64,000 nucleotides of DNA from Limnoperna fortunei (taxonomy: Eukaryota; Mollusca; Bivalvia; Mytilida; Modiolidae), in the NCBI GenBank assembly GCA_944474755.1, contig OX104113.1:62392074-62456073 (forward strand). Reading direction: 5' to 3'. Below the pieces are notes generated by a model. The model ran no database searches. It had not been told where the DNA came from and saw nothing but the letters and a program-made list of their open reading frames with translations. This document shows positions 48,195 through 60,399 of this stretch, in pieces; position 1 is the first letter of the stretch; each line of letters begins with the position of its first letter. The position numbers were made by a program, and so were the translations under genes.

Positions 48195-48254
48195 ACAATA
48201 ATGTAGCTCCTTTTTGGTTTTTTGGACGTCCATAAAAACGAGCTACATTATTGT
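48195..48254. mobile_element. Short hairpin element with 15-bp perfect arms
   Basis: ACAATAATGTAGCTC (48195-48209) and its exact complement (48240-48254) flank a 30-base centre containing GGACGTCC. It lies 107 bases below first exon 1b. Confidence 0.8.
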
Positions 48255-48361
48255 AGTTAAAGGCACCCGAATTGGAAAGTGTAGCTTAATTTATCAGGAG
48301 TTCTTTATAGTTTATACTGATGGTTCCTGATCAGAATTGTTTTTAGACTTTTTGATCTTAC

Positions 48362-48485
48362 CTGTTTTCAGACTAAGAAATGTCCATGCTGTCCACGGAA
48401 TATTTGGAAGTTTTAATTTTCTGACATATTCCGATATTCCAGAAAACCAAATAGATCCCTCTGATCCAATGTACGAGTAACTCAT
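48362..48485 (-). CDS. RGS22: RGS22 candidate alternative first exon 1b
   Basis: ATG followed by 41 open codons (begins MSYSYIGSEGSIWFSGISEY) ending in GTAAGA at phase 1. It shares an I-G-S-D/E motif with exon 1a, which hints at duplication of a first exon. It is richer in Trp and hydrophobic residues than the others. Expression is not proven by sequence alone. Confidence 0.45.
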
Positions 48486-49745
48486 TTTAATACATATGTA
48501 AAATAAAATAACGTGTAGTAAAACCTCCCATATAATACCGGTTACTTAGTAACGTGCATTCACCAGTGAGAAATTATTAGATTTTTATAAATAATCAGCC
48601 TTTTGTAAACATGGTTCGTTCAGACAAATAAATACCACACAAACAAATGTCAGTCAACTCTTTAGTCAAATGAAATGAATAGAATGGTTTTTGTCTATTG
48701 TATGTGCAAAGCCTTGATTATTAAGTTGAAACTTATTAACAAATTTTCCAACTACAAGGTGAGTAGAATAATTACGGTGTCCTTTGGAAAGAAAATTACG
48801 AAACTATCTCAATGTGTTGTCAATAAATTTAAAAGGAATTACTATCTCAAAGAAATTAAATTAACTATGTAAGTTTACCCAATCCAATGTCACGGCGTTG
48901 CTTGACAATCGCAACTCAGCATTCAGATTTAAACACGACATTCTGAATGTTAGCGGGTAACGTTTTAAAATTTATTAATATATCAAATAATTTTATGAGT
49001 GTTTGTCTTTAATTCGTTCCCGTTACTAGCATAAAGATAGAATTGGGTTTTAAGGAGATGACTTCGATCGTTGCCACGGTAAATGGGCGTTTGGAGAGCC
49101 TTGTCAGCATTTAGAGGGCACAACACTTGTCGCGTTCCTTGACATTTTAATGGGACCTGATACGAAAATGTGAGACCATTAGAGAGAATATTTCACGAAC
49201 GTACCAACTAGAAACATAATTTGAGTTATATCATTCAACGAATATTTGGTTGGTAAGTAACATGTAGGTATTCCGCTGAAATTATTTTTTCTCCTGATTG
49301 TATTGTAAACACTTGGTTTTACCATAGTAAGGGTAAATGTCAGTCTATACACTTTAGTTGAAATAGAGATTTTAGATTTTAGTTCACGATATTTAAATAG
49401 CATTTAAATCAATCTACGATTTTTTGGCTCGAAACTTAAATGTCAAATATAAAAAAGACGAGTCTGAAATCGTGTTATATTCACAGCATGTGTTAAATTC
49501 TCACTTAAAATGGCTCACAATATTGATGTACTATCAATAATTCTATATCAGTGAAATACACATCTAATAACAAAGTACAATGTCATGTACTAGTATAGGA
49601 AAAATACTTTAAAATTTATTGGTTGTATAAAAAAACAACGCCATTTTCAGTATTTTTGGTAAGTGAAGCATATACATGAATATGTAGTAATATTACATCT
49701 ATAGTTTAACTGTTATTTTTTACTCTACAACGATTTTCCTCCTAC

Positions 49746-49788
49746 CTGTAATCTGGTCCTGAAATTCCTCACCATACTGCACTGACAT
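49746..49788 (-). CDS. RGS22: RGS22 candidate alternative first exon 1c
   Basis: A short open segment, MSVQYGEEFQDQIT, then a GTAGG donor at phase 1. It would splice in frame to exon 2. Fourteen codons are too few to prove coding. Confidence 0.4.
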
Positions 49789-50688
49789 GTAAATATTAAG
49801 TAAGCCGACGAATCTTTAGAGGAGTAACCTCTTATTGTGGAATTCATTTGAAAAGACAAATTCCACAGAATGGACAATTTGCATGTACAAAGCCGCAGGT
49901 TTCTATGTTTGTATATGCGACTATAAGCCCCTGAATTAAAACAATATTTACATTGAAACTGAAAACTTGATCAATACTCCATATAATTCGCATCGTATTG
50001 TATGATAAGTGAATTTTAAATATTTAGAGACGGACTGAATTGAATCTTGGATGAAAGTATTTACTCTTTCCTTCGGCAAATCCCGGATAAAAATAAGAAA
50101 ATTAAGTTGAGTAGCCACGGTTTTTTTTATCCGGACTGTCATCAACTCGTTTTAGAATATTAACTTTCCGTGTAATGAAATGGTTAAATCATGTAAAGGT
50201 TTTATCAAATGTATGAACATTTTAGATGACAGACGTCAACCAGCCTCTTTTGCCAGCGTTATTATTTAAAAAAAAATGGAGGAACTAGGAAGCTTTTAAC
50301 TTCATTTTGATTGCTTTTTAATATTTTCGTAAAGGAAAATCTTAATACTTTGTACCATTGATTAACCTGCTCGCTTAGCCTCTTGTGATAGAAGATCAAG
50401 AGAGAAAAGAAAAATAATTATATGCATTAGCGTAGCTTTACTCGACACACTCATGTACTAAACTATGCAGCATAACTTAATGTGTATGTTCGATATGAAG
50501 CCAAAAACTGATCGTTCATTTATATATGTTAATAGTAAAGTTTACTGTTTTGGTGAACTTACTCAAAAATCATTCCTTTCGACATATTTTCTATTCGTCG
50601 CGAGTAAGGATTACGGTTCACCGTAAGACTCGTGCTTAATTGTATATTTCTTTTAAAAAATTGTACATAAACTCTGTAATTTACTTAC

Positions 50689-50731
50689 AAAGATTGGAGC
50701 AGAGACTAGATGAATCACATGTGTCCTCCAT
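50689..50731 (-). CDS. RGS22: RGS22 candidate alternative first exon 1d
   Basis: ATG with 14 codons (MEDTCDSSSLCSNL) and a consensus GTAAGT donor at phase 1. Acidic and Ser-rich, resembling exon 1a in composition (D-S-S-S). Confidence 0.45.
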
Positions 50732-51229
50732 CTTGAAAAAACTATTTCAAGTTATGGAAAAGAACTTTACACGTATACCCCAGTATCTTAGATACTCTTA
50801 ACAATTACTGCCTCCTATCATTTTCCATTTGATGAATGACTACATTGTAGTACGGACAAATAATCCTTAAACAATTATATAAATTTAAAATATTGGATTA
50901 ACATCATACAATTTACTTCTATTTGTCTTAAAATGGTAAGCAAACCACTGATTCATTTATTCTCTCCCCGAACGCAGCTTACGAAGGTTAATTTATTTAC
51001 TTTAATATTGTGAATAAACCGAACTACAGCAAAGTGTATCATGTTTGACAAGACATCGTCAAGTTGGGTGTTTGATTTAAGCTATGTGTAAATAGAATGA
51101 CAATAATTGATGATGTATGTCTACGTAATTAAGTCTTTTTTTACAGTGGGCCTAGATTTGTGGAATACCTTAGAAACCGTCAACATTCCGGTGACCATAC
51201 TAAAACATAATGCTATCTGGTGGAAAGAA

Positions 51230-51920
51230 TGACATCAGAAAGACACCAGTCAGTGAACACTCGTAGACAACAAGTTGTAGATTTAAATAAATTAAAGACA
51301 AATATTATAATTTAAATGTTCGTATAGCTGGATTTACACGTAATATATGCACATTTTCAGTTAAAACACTGATATCAGGGTGTATTTGAGGTTGTAGTCG
51401 TTGGTTGGATTTATCACAAAAGATTATGCACAGTTTGTCGTGTGCTGAATAGTAAGTAGCGGGGCAAAAAAATAAACAATGATGAGGAAGAGCGACCGCG
51501 GTCTCAGAAACTCATACCACGAGAACGCGAACCTTGACATGGGAAGATACACAGATACAGTAAAACGATAAAACAGTATAGAATGAAATAGTGGAATCTG
51601 CATTAATTGAACAGTCAGACAACGTGAGTGAAAGACCGACCATTAGAATGAGTGCAATCAGATTACAACACTACACCAGAAGGACGACAGTCAGGCAACG
51701 CGTATGAAGTTACGAAGCCAGTCAAAGGTCCAGAAGGGCACATGAGTGAATGCTCACAGACAACGCATATGAACGACTCAAGTAAGACAGCAAAGTAGTA
51801 GGAGGATAGTGCAGTGAACGGTCAGACAACTCAATATATATACTCACACACAACACGTTTGAAAGAACAATAAATAGTGAAAAAGCACATTCAATAAACA
51901 GTCCAACACAAAACGTTGTA
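51230..51920. repeat. Degenerate repeat, CAGTGAACxxTCAGACAAC motif
   Basis: The motif recurs near 51250, 51610, 51690, 51745, 51815 and 51890 with strong drift, at spacings near 60-80 bases in the right part. No open frame accompanies it. Confidence 0.55.
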
Positions 51921-52872
51921 AAAGACGTCGATTGACGCCTATCGCAATGAAGATTTGCAACCTTAGACAGTGTTGGGATTTCTGTTTTTTTTAGCCTAAA
52001 GTCGTTGCATGGGGTCATTTCAGTTGTAAAAATAGTTTTTGAAAAGTTGTATTTATTATGCTGTCTACACAGATATGCTCGATAACAGTCATGTATATAA
52101 GTATTTATTTAGAAATACATCGGTATGTGCTGCCAGCACTGCAAATAGCAGGTTGGTGGCGTCTGGTAATTTACTATTTACAGTTTAAACGACATACAAA
52201 CTGTATGAAATGCCAGCAGTCTAATGCATTGAGTACACTTGACATAAAAACTTCACAAAATGCCAGAACTCTTAAATCGGTCCACAACGTGGGTTTGTCG
52301 AATTAATGCAATGCATTACCTTTCTTTTGGAGAACTACATCAGGACCAGTAGACCGTCAATCTGGTATTAATATTGAAACCTAACTTTTTCTTCTTTATG
52401 ACTGTTAGTGAACAGAGTACTTTTTATACACAAGATTTAAGTTTCTGTTTCTGTAATTTAACACACAAGTATGCACTTTGTCAATATTTGAAGTAGGAGG
52501 GTTATTTAACTGGAAATCGAATGAATGATCCAGGTGGATTACCTTATTTAATATAAAACGAATGTCCGGTAGCCAAATGTTAAAAAGGCTCGTTTAAATC
52601 GTATCTAAACGTGTTGATAACGTTGGATATATGTATGTCATAACACTCACCAATTCAACTGAAGTGGAAATAATATGCCGATTACAACATAAGAGATTGT
52701 CTCCCAAAATCTATTGCTATACATGTACAACCCAACCCCCCCCCCCCAAAAAAAAACCGATTAACTATCAAAAATTGAAGCTGTTTTCACAACAATGTAT
52801 CAAAATATTTTATCTATCATACGATACAATGGGGTTATATTGCGTTCTTTCTACTTAAAATTGCTCATAACA

Positions 52873-53160
52873 AGGGCGGATCCAGAAATGGGGCTAGGGG
52901 GGACGAAATTCAGGCAAGGTGTCTGGGGACCACAGCGCCCTGGTGGGGGGAGTAGCGGGGGGGGGACCAGCAGAAGTTGGTGAGATTTATGCAATTGAGA
53001 CGGTGTTGTTGAGGACTACAAATTTTAACTTTTTTAACACACTCTTGCTAGCTCTTTCTTTTCTCTCTCTGTCTTTCCTTCTTTTTTCGCTCACTTTCTC
53101 TTTCTTGTCCCCTTTTAGGGGCGGCAAACGTCCCCTCCGCCCCCCTCTGGATCCGCCTCT
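52873..53160. mobile_element. GC-rich inverted-repeat element
   Basis: AGGGCGGATCCAG at left and CTGGATCCGCCTCT at right are inverted with one mismatch. The 288-bp core is G-rich on the left and C/T-rich on the right, unlike the AT-rich surroundings. Non-autonomous DNA element by inference. Confidence 0.72.
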
Positions 53161-53269
53161 GCATTATTACAAATCAATAAGCCCAAAATACCAAATTACA
53201 AATACATGTATGTATGATGTTACACGTATACATTATTATAAATCAGTCAAAATAGATATTTGTACTTAC

Positions 53270-53327
53270 TCTTCATTCTGAAGATGGAGGGGTAGTCCGT
53301 GCTGGCAGATAAAACATCCCGTTTCAT
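53270..53327 (-). CDS. RGS22: RGS22 candidate alternative first exon 1e
   Basis: ATG with 19 codons (MKRDVLSASTDYPSIFRMK) and a GTAAGT donor at phase 1, so it can join exon 2 in frame. Basic at both ends, unlike the other candidates. Confidence 0.42.
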
Positions 53328-54049
53328 TTAATCCTTGTTTACACTTTATAATCAAATGATGAAAAAAATATTTGAATTTATCAGTGGCATTTAAAATAGT
53401 CACAGATCAATTGTGTGTTGCTAGGAACTCCCAAGCGCCATGTTGTTTATTAAATAACCCGATTGAGAATAGGGTATTTAATTTTTAAGCATTAATAGTA
53501 TGGGATAATAGACGTAATTAGAGCAATTTAAATTTCATGACGGATTTATGTCATTAATTAGCTAAATATCGGTAGTCATCAGATTTAACAGGTTCATCAC
53601 AAATACCTGTGCATATTAATTTATTTTTAATGAATATTTGTCCATTAGTTGTTCACATGCAATGAAAGAAGCTACACCTGAACTTCCTTCTTCATGTGAA
53701 ACGAGTGAGTATTATTACGGAAGAAGACTTATAAGACTTTGCGTAATGTGAGTTTCCTTTTCCTTAACTACCTGCCCCATCTACACTACCCCCCCCCCCC
53801 CCCCTTTTGTAAACAAAAAGTAGGTTTTCTTCATTTTTTTATTATGTACGTCCAAAACACAGTAACGAAAAGTCATCAACTCGATAACGCCAATGCTTTA
53901 ACCGAAGACGTCTTCTCTGCTGAAAGCGACATTTATGCCTTAATATCTTAAACAAAAAGACATTGTTCCCGTCTACAAAATTACTACATTTGCATTTATC
54001 ATTATTGTAAATTGTCGCTGGAACTCCCACATACGTACCCAGAAGTCTT

Positions 54050-54290
54050 TAGTTTGTTTAAATGAGGTTTAACGCCTCTTTCAGCAACTTTTCAGCAATA
54101 TTATGGCGTCCAGTTTGTATTGGGGAAGGAAGCCGGAGTACCCGTGAAAACCCCTGGCTATCTTTGTTAATTAAGGTTGGAGTCGAGAACACCGTGTTCG
54201 CAGTAAAGCTCGAACCCGTAAACTTATTGTTGACAAGCACGTGATTTATAATAGATGACTAACTACTTTAATCACTCGAAGCATCCTCCT
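54050..54290 (-). mobile_element. tRNA-derived SINE copy
   Basis: GTTTAAATGAGGTTTAACGCC at left to TTTAATCACTCGAAGCATCC at right. Near full length but with a deletion in the body. Confidence 0.8.
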
Positions 54291-54951
54291 ATATTTTTAT
54301 CATTTGTTGAGACGAAAAACGAAAAATATGTGTGAAATTGTCAGCAGTTATGATTCAAACAAAATGTCACCAAAGATGCCAATGTGATAAAAATTTCATT
54401 CGCATGCGCGTTTCGTTTAATAAATACTCATCAATGGCTCAAACCAAAAGACGTTTACAACGGCCAAATAAATAAGCTGTTGTGGAGCTTTTTTACATCC
54501 AAATTTAAAAAAAAACCGGCATCTACACAGTGCAAATAGAAAAAAGTTAGAATTTAAATAACTTTCGAAAATTCGGGGAGTAAATTGAGCAGACAATGAT
54601 TATATCACTAAGAGGATTAATGATATTGTTTTCAGCAGCAAAGGCGACTACTGAGTTGATACCCTCGGTTTCTAACAAGCCACCAGCTGATCACTGCAGC
54701 TGATGCGTCGACCCAGTGGTTGCAAATAAAATGTCGTCAAAGATAGGTTATAAGATTTAATCAAGAGTCATCAGTGGCGCTTAAAATTATTTCTTTCAAA
54801 TGACAGTTACAATTGCAACAAAACAGATAAAATTACCGCCATGTACATTGGTTCGGTTTTAAAAAGTTACCGCGATCAAAATACAATGTATCCATGAAAG
54901 TACTAAGTAGATATAAAAGCCAGTTTATGAAAAAGAGCATAACAGTCTTAC

Positions 54952-54973
54952 CTGCAAAATAATTTTGTGCCAT
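54952..54973 (-). CDS. RGS22: RGS22 candidate alternative first exon 1f
   Basis: A very short candidate: ATG, seven codons (MAQNYFA), then a GTAAGA donor at phase 1. Supported only by phase and donor quality. Confidence 0.3.
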
Positions 54974-55534
54974 AGGAATTTGTCAAGATATCCTTTGACA
55001 AGAAACATTCCCTACAAATTATAAAACATTTTAAATAAAGTTTCTCAGTTTCATAGTACTAGTATTCATAAACTAGTTTGGTTTGATCAAAGGTTAGACG
55101 TCTATGGTTACTTAAACAGGTTTTCTTTGTATTGTTTTAATACACTGTATAAAGTTTATGACAAGAAGATCATATCTCAGGTATATTTTTCATAGGCAAT
55201 TTGTTGAATGCTTTTCTATATTAAAATATCTTAAGGTAATCGAGAAATCCACTGCTCCGTAAAAACTATCTATACGCCCCAATCTAAGTTCAACTGTTCG
55301 CGATTTGTTTCTTATTTATAACACGTAAACCAGCCAAACAGAAGAAATTTTATTGCGGATAAGATTTAATTTAACTTTTATTTTATATAGATATTGTTAT
55401 AGACTAGCGAAAGAAGTTATTTTAAATATTTACTTGTTATTACAGATATGTATTATTCAGAGAAAAATAGAATATATTTTTGTAAGATAAATTGATATGA
55501 TATATATATTTTTTTAATTTATAATACTCATTCA

Positions 55535-55803
55535 CTTTTCTGGCCGACTTGTTAAGGTAGTTAATCATCTACTATTGATCACGCGCCTGTCAACGCTGAA
55601 GTTGCGGGTTTTATGTCAATGGGGGAAGGGTGTGCTCGAGTCCTTTCTTAATTGACAACGATTGCAAGTTTTCCTACTTAAAGCTCGGGGTATTTTCCGG
55701 GTGGTCCGGCTTCCTTCCCCAATAAAAACTGGACTCTACGAGATATAGCAGAAAAAATATTGACGTGTGGCGTTAAAGACCAAACAACAATAAACAAACA
55801 AAC
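55535..55803 (+). mobile_element. tRNA-derived SINE, near full-length
   Basis: CTGGCCGACTTGTTAAGGTAG head, GAAGTTGCGGGTTTTATG near the B box, body and a CAAACAAACAAAC tail. Confidence 0.85.
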
Positions 55804-56065
55804 AAAATCAGTGTAACTTACACAATTGACAATAAGAACACGAAAAATATTTAGATAAATAAAATCTCTATGGTAAAAGTCCTTCGCATCGGAGAAAATC
55901 GGTAAAACACGAGAAGAAACAGATGTAATTAATCTATTGTATCATTCAAAGTACCAGTTTAATTAAAAATCAGAATACGTAGGATAAATAAATCTAAAAT
56001 GTACATTTTACCATAAACTCTGCTTTTTGACTGTGTACGCTTATAAAGAAATTGTTCCCAATTAC

Positions 56066-56099
56066 CAAAAAATGTACCAGCATCATCAGACATGTTCAT
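56066..56099 (-). CDS. RGS22: RGS22 candidate alternative first exon 1g (distal)
   Basis: ATG with 11 codons (MNMSDDAGTFF) and a GTAATT donor at phase 1. It lies about 14 kb upstream of exon 2. The Met-Ser-Asp-Asp start is acidic like 1a and 1d. Confidence 0.35.
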
Positions 56100-56109
56100 T
56101 CCAAACGTT

Positions 56110-57640
56110 TTGTTGTGACCTCTAGTGGCAGACTGCCTCTAGTGGCATTTACATAATTACTATTATTTCCATAATTATAGTGAGGTTATTTAGTTAAACA
56201 TTTTAGCCATCGTAGTATAAAATTTTCATGCATTTTCGTCCTGAACCATTTCATTAAAAATCTGCTTACAATGTCTGTCATTTAGTAGGTTACTGGGTTA
56301 ATCTAGAAATATGCAACTCGAGCAACAAAATGTAAATGGCCCCAGCCCAGAAGTATGGAGGATTATGCGGTATATTTAATTTGGTGTTCGTTGTTTCGTA
56401 GTAATTTTTGTGGCACGGTAAAGCCAACTATCAAAAGCAAACAGTATTTGTTTTAAAAAATAAGTGCATCCAAATGCCAGAGATTGCCAATAATTTACAC
56501 CATGCTCGCTAAAATATACGTAATAATTTTTTTAACATATTATTCAGTTTAATTCTTCAAATAGTCGTTTAAGTGAACATTTGGCTTTAGCGACCTGTTT
56601 ACGTAAAAGCCTGAATATTTATAGGGGTGTTGGACCTTTTCTGTACTTTGTGTTTTTGGGTCACTTTTCATTTTTTTTAATGTGCTTGTTGAAAACCAGT
56701 CAACTGTTAACTGTTTTTTTATCAATAGCTGTTGTCTGTTTTCTTTAAAAAATGACATTGTTGTTAACTATATTATAAAAAAACTAAGAGATCTTTGTTG
56801 TCATAACACTGTTTACTGTTTTACAGATTTAACTCCGTTATCTGTCAAATCATTTATTCACTGCTAATCGGGTCTCCCTATGAAAGGAGGAATATACATA
56901 AGATCACGTAACAGTTACTATGGACAACACTTATACGTTTCAGAGAACACTTTAATTTACACGAGAAAACAGAAAACAATGAGTTCAAATACCGAAACAA
57001 AACCAGAAAACAGCAGAATCTTATCGAAGGGCGATAAGGCGAAAAAATGCATAGTAACTAATATGTGATATTGTATATTCCTCCCTTCATAAGAGGACTC
57101 AGTTACATTAAAAAGTGGTAAATAAAATGAATTAACAGATAACAGAGAAAAAAATTTGTAAAACAGTTAACAGTGTTCTGACTATTAACAGCACACAAGG
57201 TTATATGCATGTGGTTATATGGTCCAAAAAGCCTTACATGCTGTCTATGAGACATCACTTGGCATCCACTTCACGGTTATTGTTGGGCTAAAGAAGATCA
57301 TTTTTGTATCCAGCAGGGTTAAGTAGCATATAGATACTCATCCACCTGTTACATTTTATGGTGGCCAATGTGGGGATCTGAGATAAAACTAGTGGAGTGT
57401 CGGCAGCATTTGATCGCCAAATTGACAAAAAAATCATTATCTGATGTAAAATAGGTTTAATCATTAAGACTCTATAGAAGAGTTTTGTTTAATAAGGCTC
57501 ATAGTAAATAGGGACTTAACAATTTAAAATAAAATAAAAATCAACTCACTAGCAATGAAAGGAACCTATAGTTATTTTATTCCTTAGCAATGGCTAGGAA
57601 CAGTATAAAAATGATCAGTCTTTAGAAATCACTGAAAGTC
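56110..57640. other. Non-coding flank upstream of exon 1g
   Basis: AT-rich with several AACTGTTAACTGTTTT-like phrases (near 56700, 56810 and 57165). No gene recognised. Confidence 0.5.
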
Positions 57641-58196
57641 GACGAGTACATCTTCAAGTAAATCTCAGTGAAACTGAAACCGAGACCATTAAGACCGCCT
57701 CCGCAGAAAGATAAGATTCAAGTTTTGTAGTACCAGAAACACCTTCGTTTAGTCGCGAAAGGTCCGACAACCTTTACCGGGAACATACCGGGATGGTTTC
57801 CCATTGCTCGACCCACAGAGCAGCCCAGCGGGTCCCCGGGTGGCGGATAGGGGAGACCCTCTCGTTGGGGGGGTTGTCAGGTCATAATACGGAAAGCCTG
57901 GCCGCGGACCATAGAAGGTAACGTGTTTGGAGAGTGTCACGCTCCTTGCACGATAAAGACCCTTTTGTAGATTTCGAAAAAGAGTAGGCTCATTATAGCC
58001 GCTACAAAAGGCTCAATTCTCCAAACCTAGCCAATACACCGTACTTTTCCAGTGGTAGTCAATATTTTGTTCACTGTGTCCTATCCGACCCCTTTTTCCG
58101 TTTTTTTATTGTTTGTTAACTTGTTCCCGTCCTGAATATAGTTGAAATACTGCTCGCTGGACGTAAAGCAAACATCCAATCAATCAATCAATCAGA
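57640..58196 (+). mobile_element. LINE-like element end with (ATCA)n tail
   Basis: A GC-rich block (57770-57960, e.g. CAGCGGGTCCCCGGGTGGCG) runs into CCAGTGGTAGTCAA, CTTGTTCCCGTCCTGAATAT, CTGGACGTAAAGCAAAC and ends CAATCAATCAATCAATC. The last 170 bases match the copy at 20690-20822. Probably the 3' part of a non-LTR retroelement. Confidence 0.65.
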
Positions 58197-58379
58197 CAAC
58201 CTTTAAGCACGAGAATTGATTGGCGACGCCGTATTCTTGAAACACCGTATCACCACTGTACACCGTATAACGTACCGCGACAGTCGTATAACAAGTATGA
58301 TCACTCGCGTTGAGTACAATTTTGACCGATAAATCGACATGAGAGATATATATTCTAACTTGCCGCCAACGATACTTTT

Positions 58380-59190
58380 TTTCTCGAGCATGCATCATGC
58401 ATCGATGAGAAAAAGAACCAGAGAAATTCAATGGCATGTCCATTGACTGTAAGGATTAAATGGTTCTTTTTGGAATAACTGGACTGATTACGAAAAAGCG
58501 GAGCAATTAAGCATGAGCTTACGAGGAACCGCACAAAATATATAAGGTTATTGGAAATTGTCGGTAGTTAATAATCATGTTAAAGTCATTAATCCGAAAG
58601 AAAGAGTTACTGCATCACCAAGTGAATTCTTAGTTCGGAAAATAAAAGCGGCCGAAAATCTTTCCGATTTTGGTTACGCAGTAAGGCGTTGCGTACGACT
58701 AGCTTATCGATATCATAAACGCGAGTAAAATTATGTGATAGAACAGCTTAAAATTAATCAATTTATCACAGATCGATGCCGTACTGGTACGGAGAAACAT
58801 GTTCAATTTTTGTATCCCGAGACTTTAGAAGAAGCAAAATCTTAAGCCGTTTAGTACGAAGTGTGTACAAATGCTCAAAATATTCCAAGAACCCCCCCCC
58901 CCCCAAAAAAAAAAGCAATAAATAATGAAAGTAAAGAAGGGAAAACTGAAAAACAAAAAAGATTTTGTGAAGGTTATTTAAATAAAGCGTAAAGGAAATG
59001 TTCAAATCTTTGTGTGATATGAAATCATCACAGTAAAGAGGAATAAAAAAGGAAAAAAAACTAAAAACTTGCTGAACGTTGGAATTGCAAGAAGGCAGGT
59101 AACATAGCTAACTTTTGCAGGTCTGAAAAGAAAGAATTTCTAAATGATAAGAAAGAAACTAATAATAAAAAAGAACTAAAGCGGACTAAT
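58380..59190 (+). pseudogene. Ty3/gypsy-type gag remnant
   Basis: Broken frames carry gag landmarks in order: E-P-E-K-F-N-G-M, then W-T-D-Y-E-K-A-E-Q-L-S-M-S-L-R-G-T-A-Q, then A-E-N-L-S-D-F-G-Y-A-V-R-R, and last a decayed CCHC zinc knuckle (W-N-C-K-K-A-G-N-I-A-N-F-C) lacking its first Cys and its His. Several stops and frameshifts. It is a retrotransposon fossil. Confidence 0.8.
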
Positions 59191-59249
59191 CCTGAGGCCA
59201 AAGACTCAGCCTCAAATAATTTTAATTTCTGTGTTTGGAGGAATTAGTT

Positions 59250-60030
59250 TTGCATGGATATGGGAATATTGTCTCTGTTTGCGTGACGATGTCATTATTT
59301 TTTGGATATACCTTTGAAAAGACTTTAGAAAATAATTGTTTTTTGATAGGTTTAGGATACCTAACTTAAAGTTAAAACCCAGAAAATGTAGTATGTTTCA
59401 AGCACAAGTTCTATTTTTAGACCATGTTGTTTCAGACAAAGGTATTATTGTATTAAAGTAAAGTTGAAACTGTAAAAAATTGTTCCTTTTTCTGTCACAG
59501 AAGTGAAAAGGTTTTCTAGGTTATTACAGAAAATTCATTTCATTTTTTCCTGAAATTGCTTCGCCTTTGTCAGTTTGACTAAAAAAGCCCGAGTGTTTGA
59601 ATGGTCTGATGATTGTCAAAAAGGTTTGACATGTTAAAAAGAGTTGGTAGATTCTTTTTTACAGTTTTGTCATATCCTAAGGAAGAAGGTGAATACATTT
59701 TGGATACTGATGCTTTTGGAAATGGTATAGAATCTGTATCTTCACAATAACAAGATGGTTAAGAAAAAGTAATGCATATAGAAGTAAGGAGATATTGTAT
59801 TACAAGGAATTGTTGGTAGTTGTTACTTTTGTGAAGCAATTCAGGGGCATTATCTTTGGGATCAATACTTTTTTAGAGTACGAACTGACCAGTCGTCCTT
59901 TATATCGTTAACCAATTTAAAGAATCCAGAGGAAATTGTAGCTATATGGATCTGTGTTTTAGACACCTTTGATTTGGTTCTTGAACATAGAAAGGGTAGT
60001 CTTCATGTCAATGCTGATACTTTCGCATAA
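59250..60030 (+). pseudogene. Ty3/gypsy-type reverse transcriptase/RNase H remnant
   Basis: Begins near the catalytic box, where the Tyr of Y-x-D-D is replaced (L-R-D-D-V-I-I-F). It continues with K-P-R-K-C, then F-L-D-H-V-V-S-D-K-G-I, then Y-P-K-E-E-G-E-Y-I-L-D-T-D-A (RNase H start) and L-D-T-F-D-L. The protease and most of the reverse transcriptase are missing: the gag end is only about 60-150 bases away. Stops and frameshifts throughout. Confidence 0.85.
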
Positions 60031-60399
60031 GAAATTTATAAGGGAGGATTGTCCTGATTGTACCAATTTCAATTTAGTTTCTGATAAAAGGATGAAATCT
60101 GTACATCTAAGACAGCACATAAAGTTTAAGAACCTATTAAGGTTCAACCACCTGGGCTGGGTGACAATCAGCATCCATCTAATGAAGATACATTCATTCA
60201 AAATTGGTTGCTAGTGTGGTCTAATAAACAAAATTGCAAATGAAGATTCTGATAATAGAAAATTTCGGAACTGAAGTCTTTAAATGTAACAAAAAACCTC
60301 AAAACAATGTGTACAGGGCTGTTCTTACACGTTCAGAGTTTTATGAATTAATTGGTAATGTTTGTTGGTTCAGAAGGATGTAATATATGTATTTGTGCC

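Noticed and set aside
52919..53281. A 120-codon plus-strand frame near 53 kb as a gene
   Set aside because: Most of it lies in the GC-rich inverted-repeat element and its Leu/Ser/Phe run reflects a CTTT-rich tract.
58192..58443. An 83-codon minus-strand frame as a gene
   Set aside because: It is antisense to the leader and start of the gypsy gag remnant and shows no known domain.
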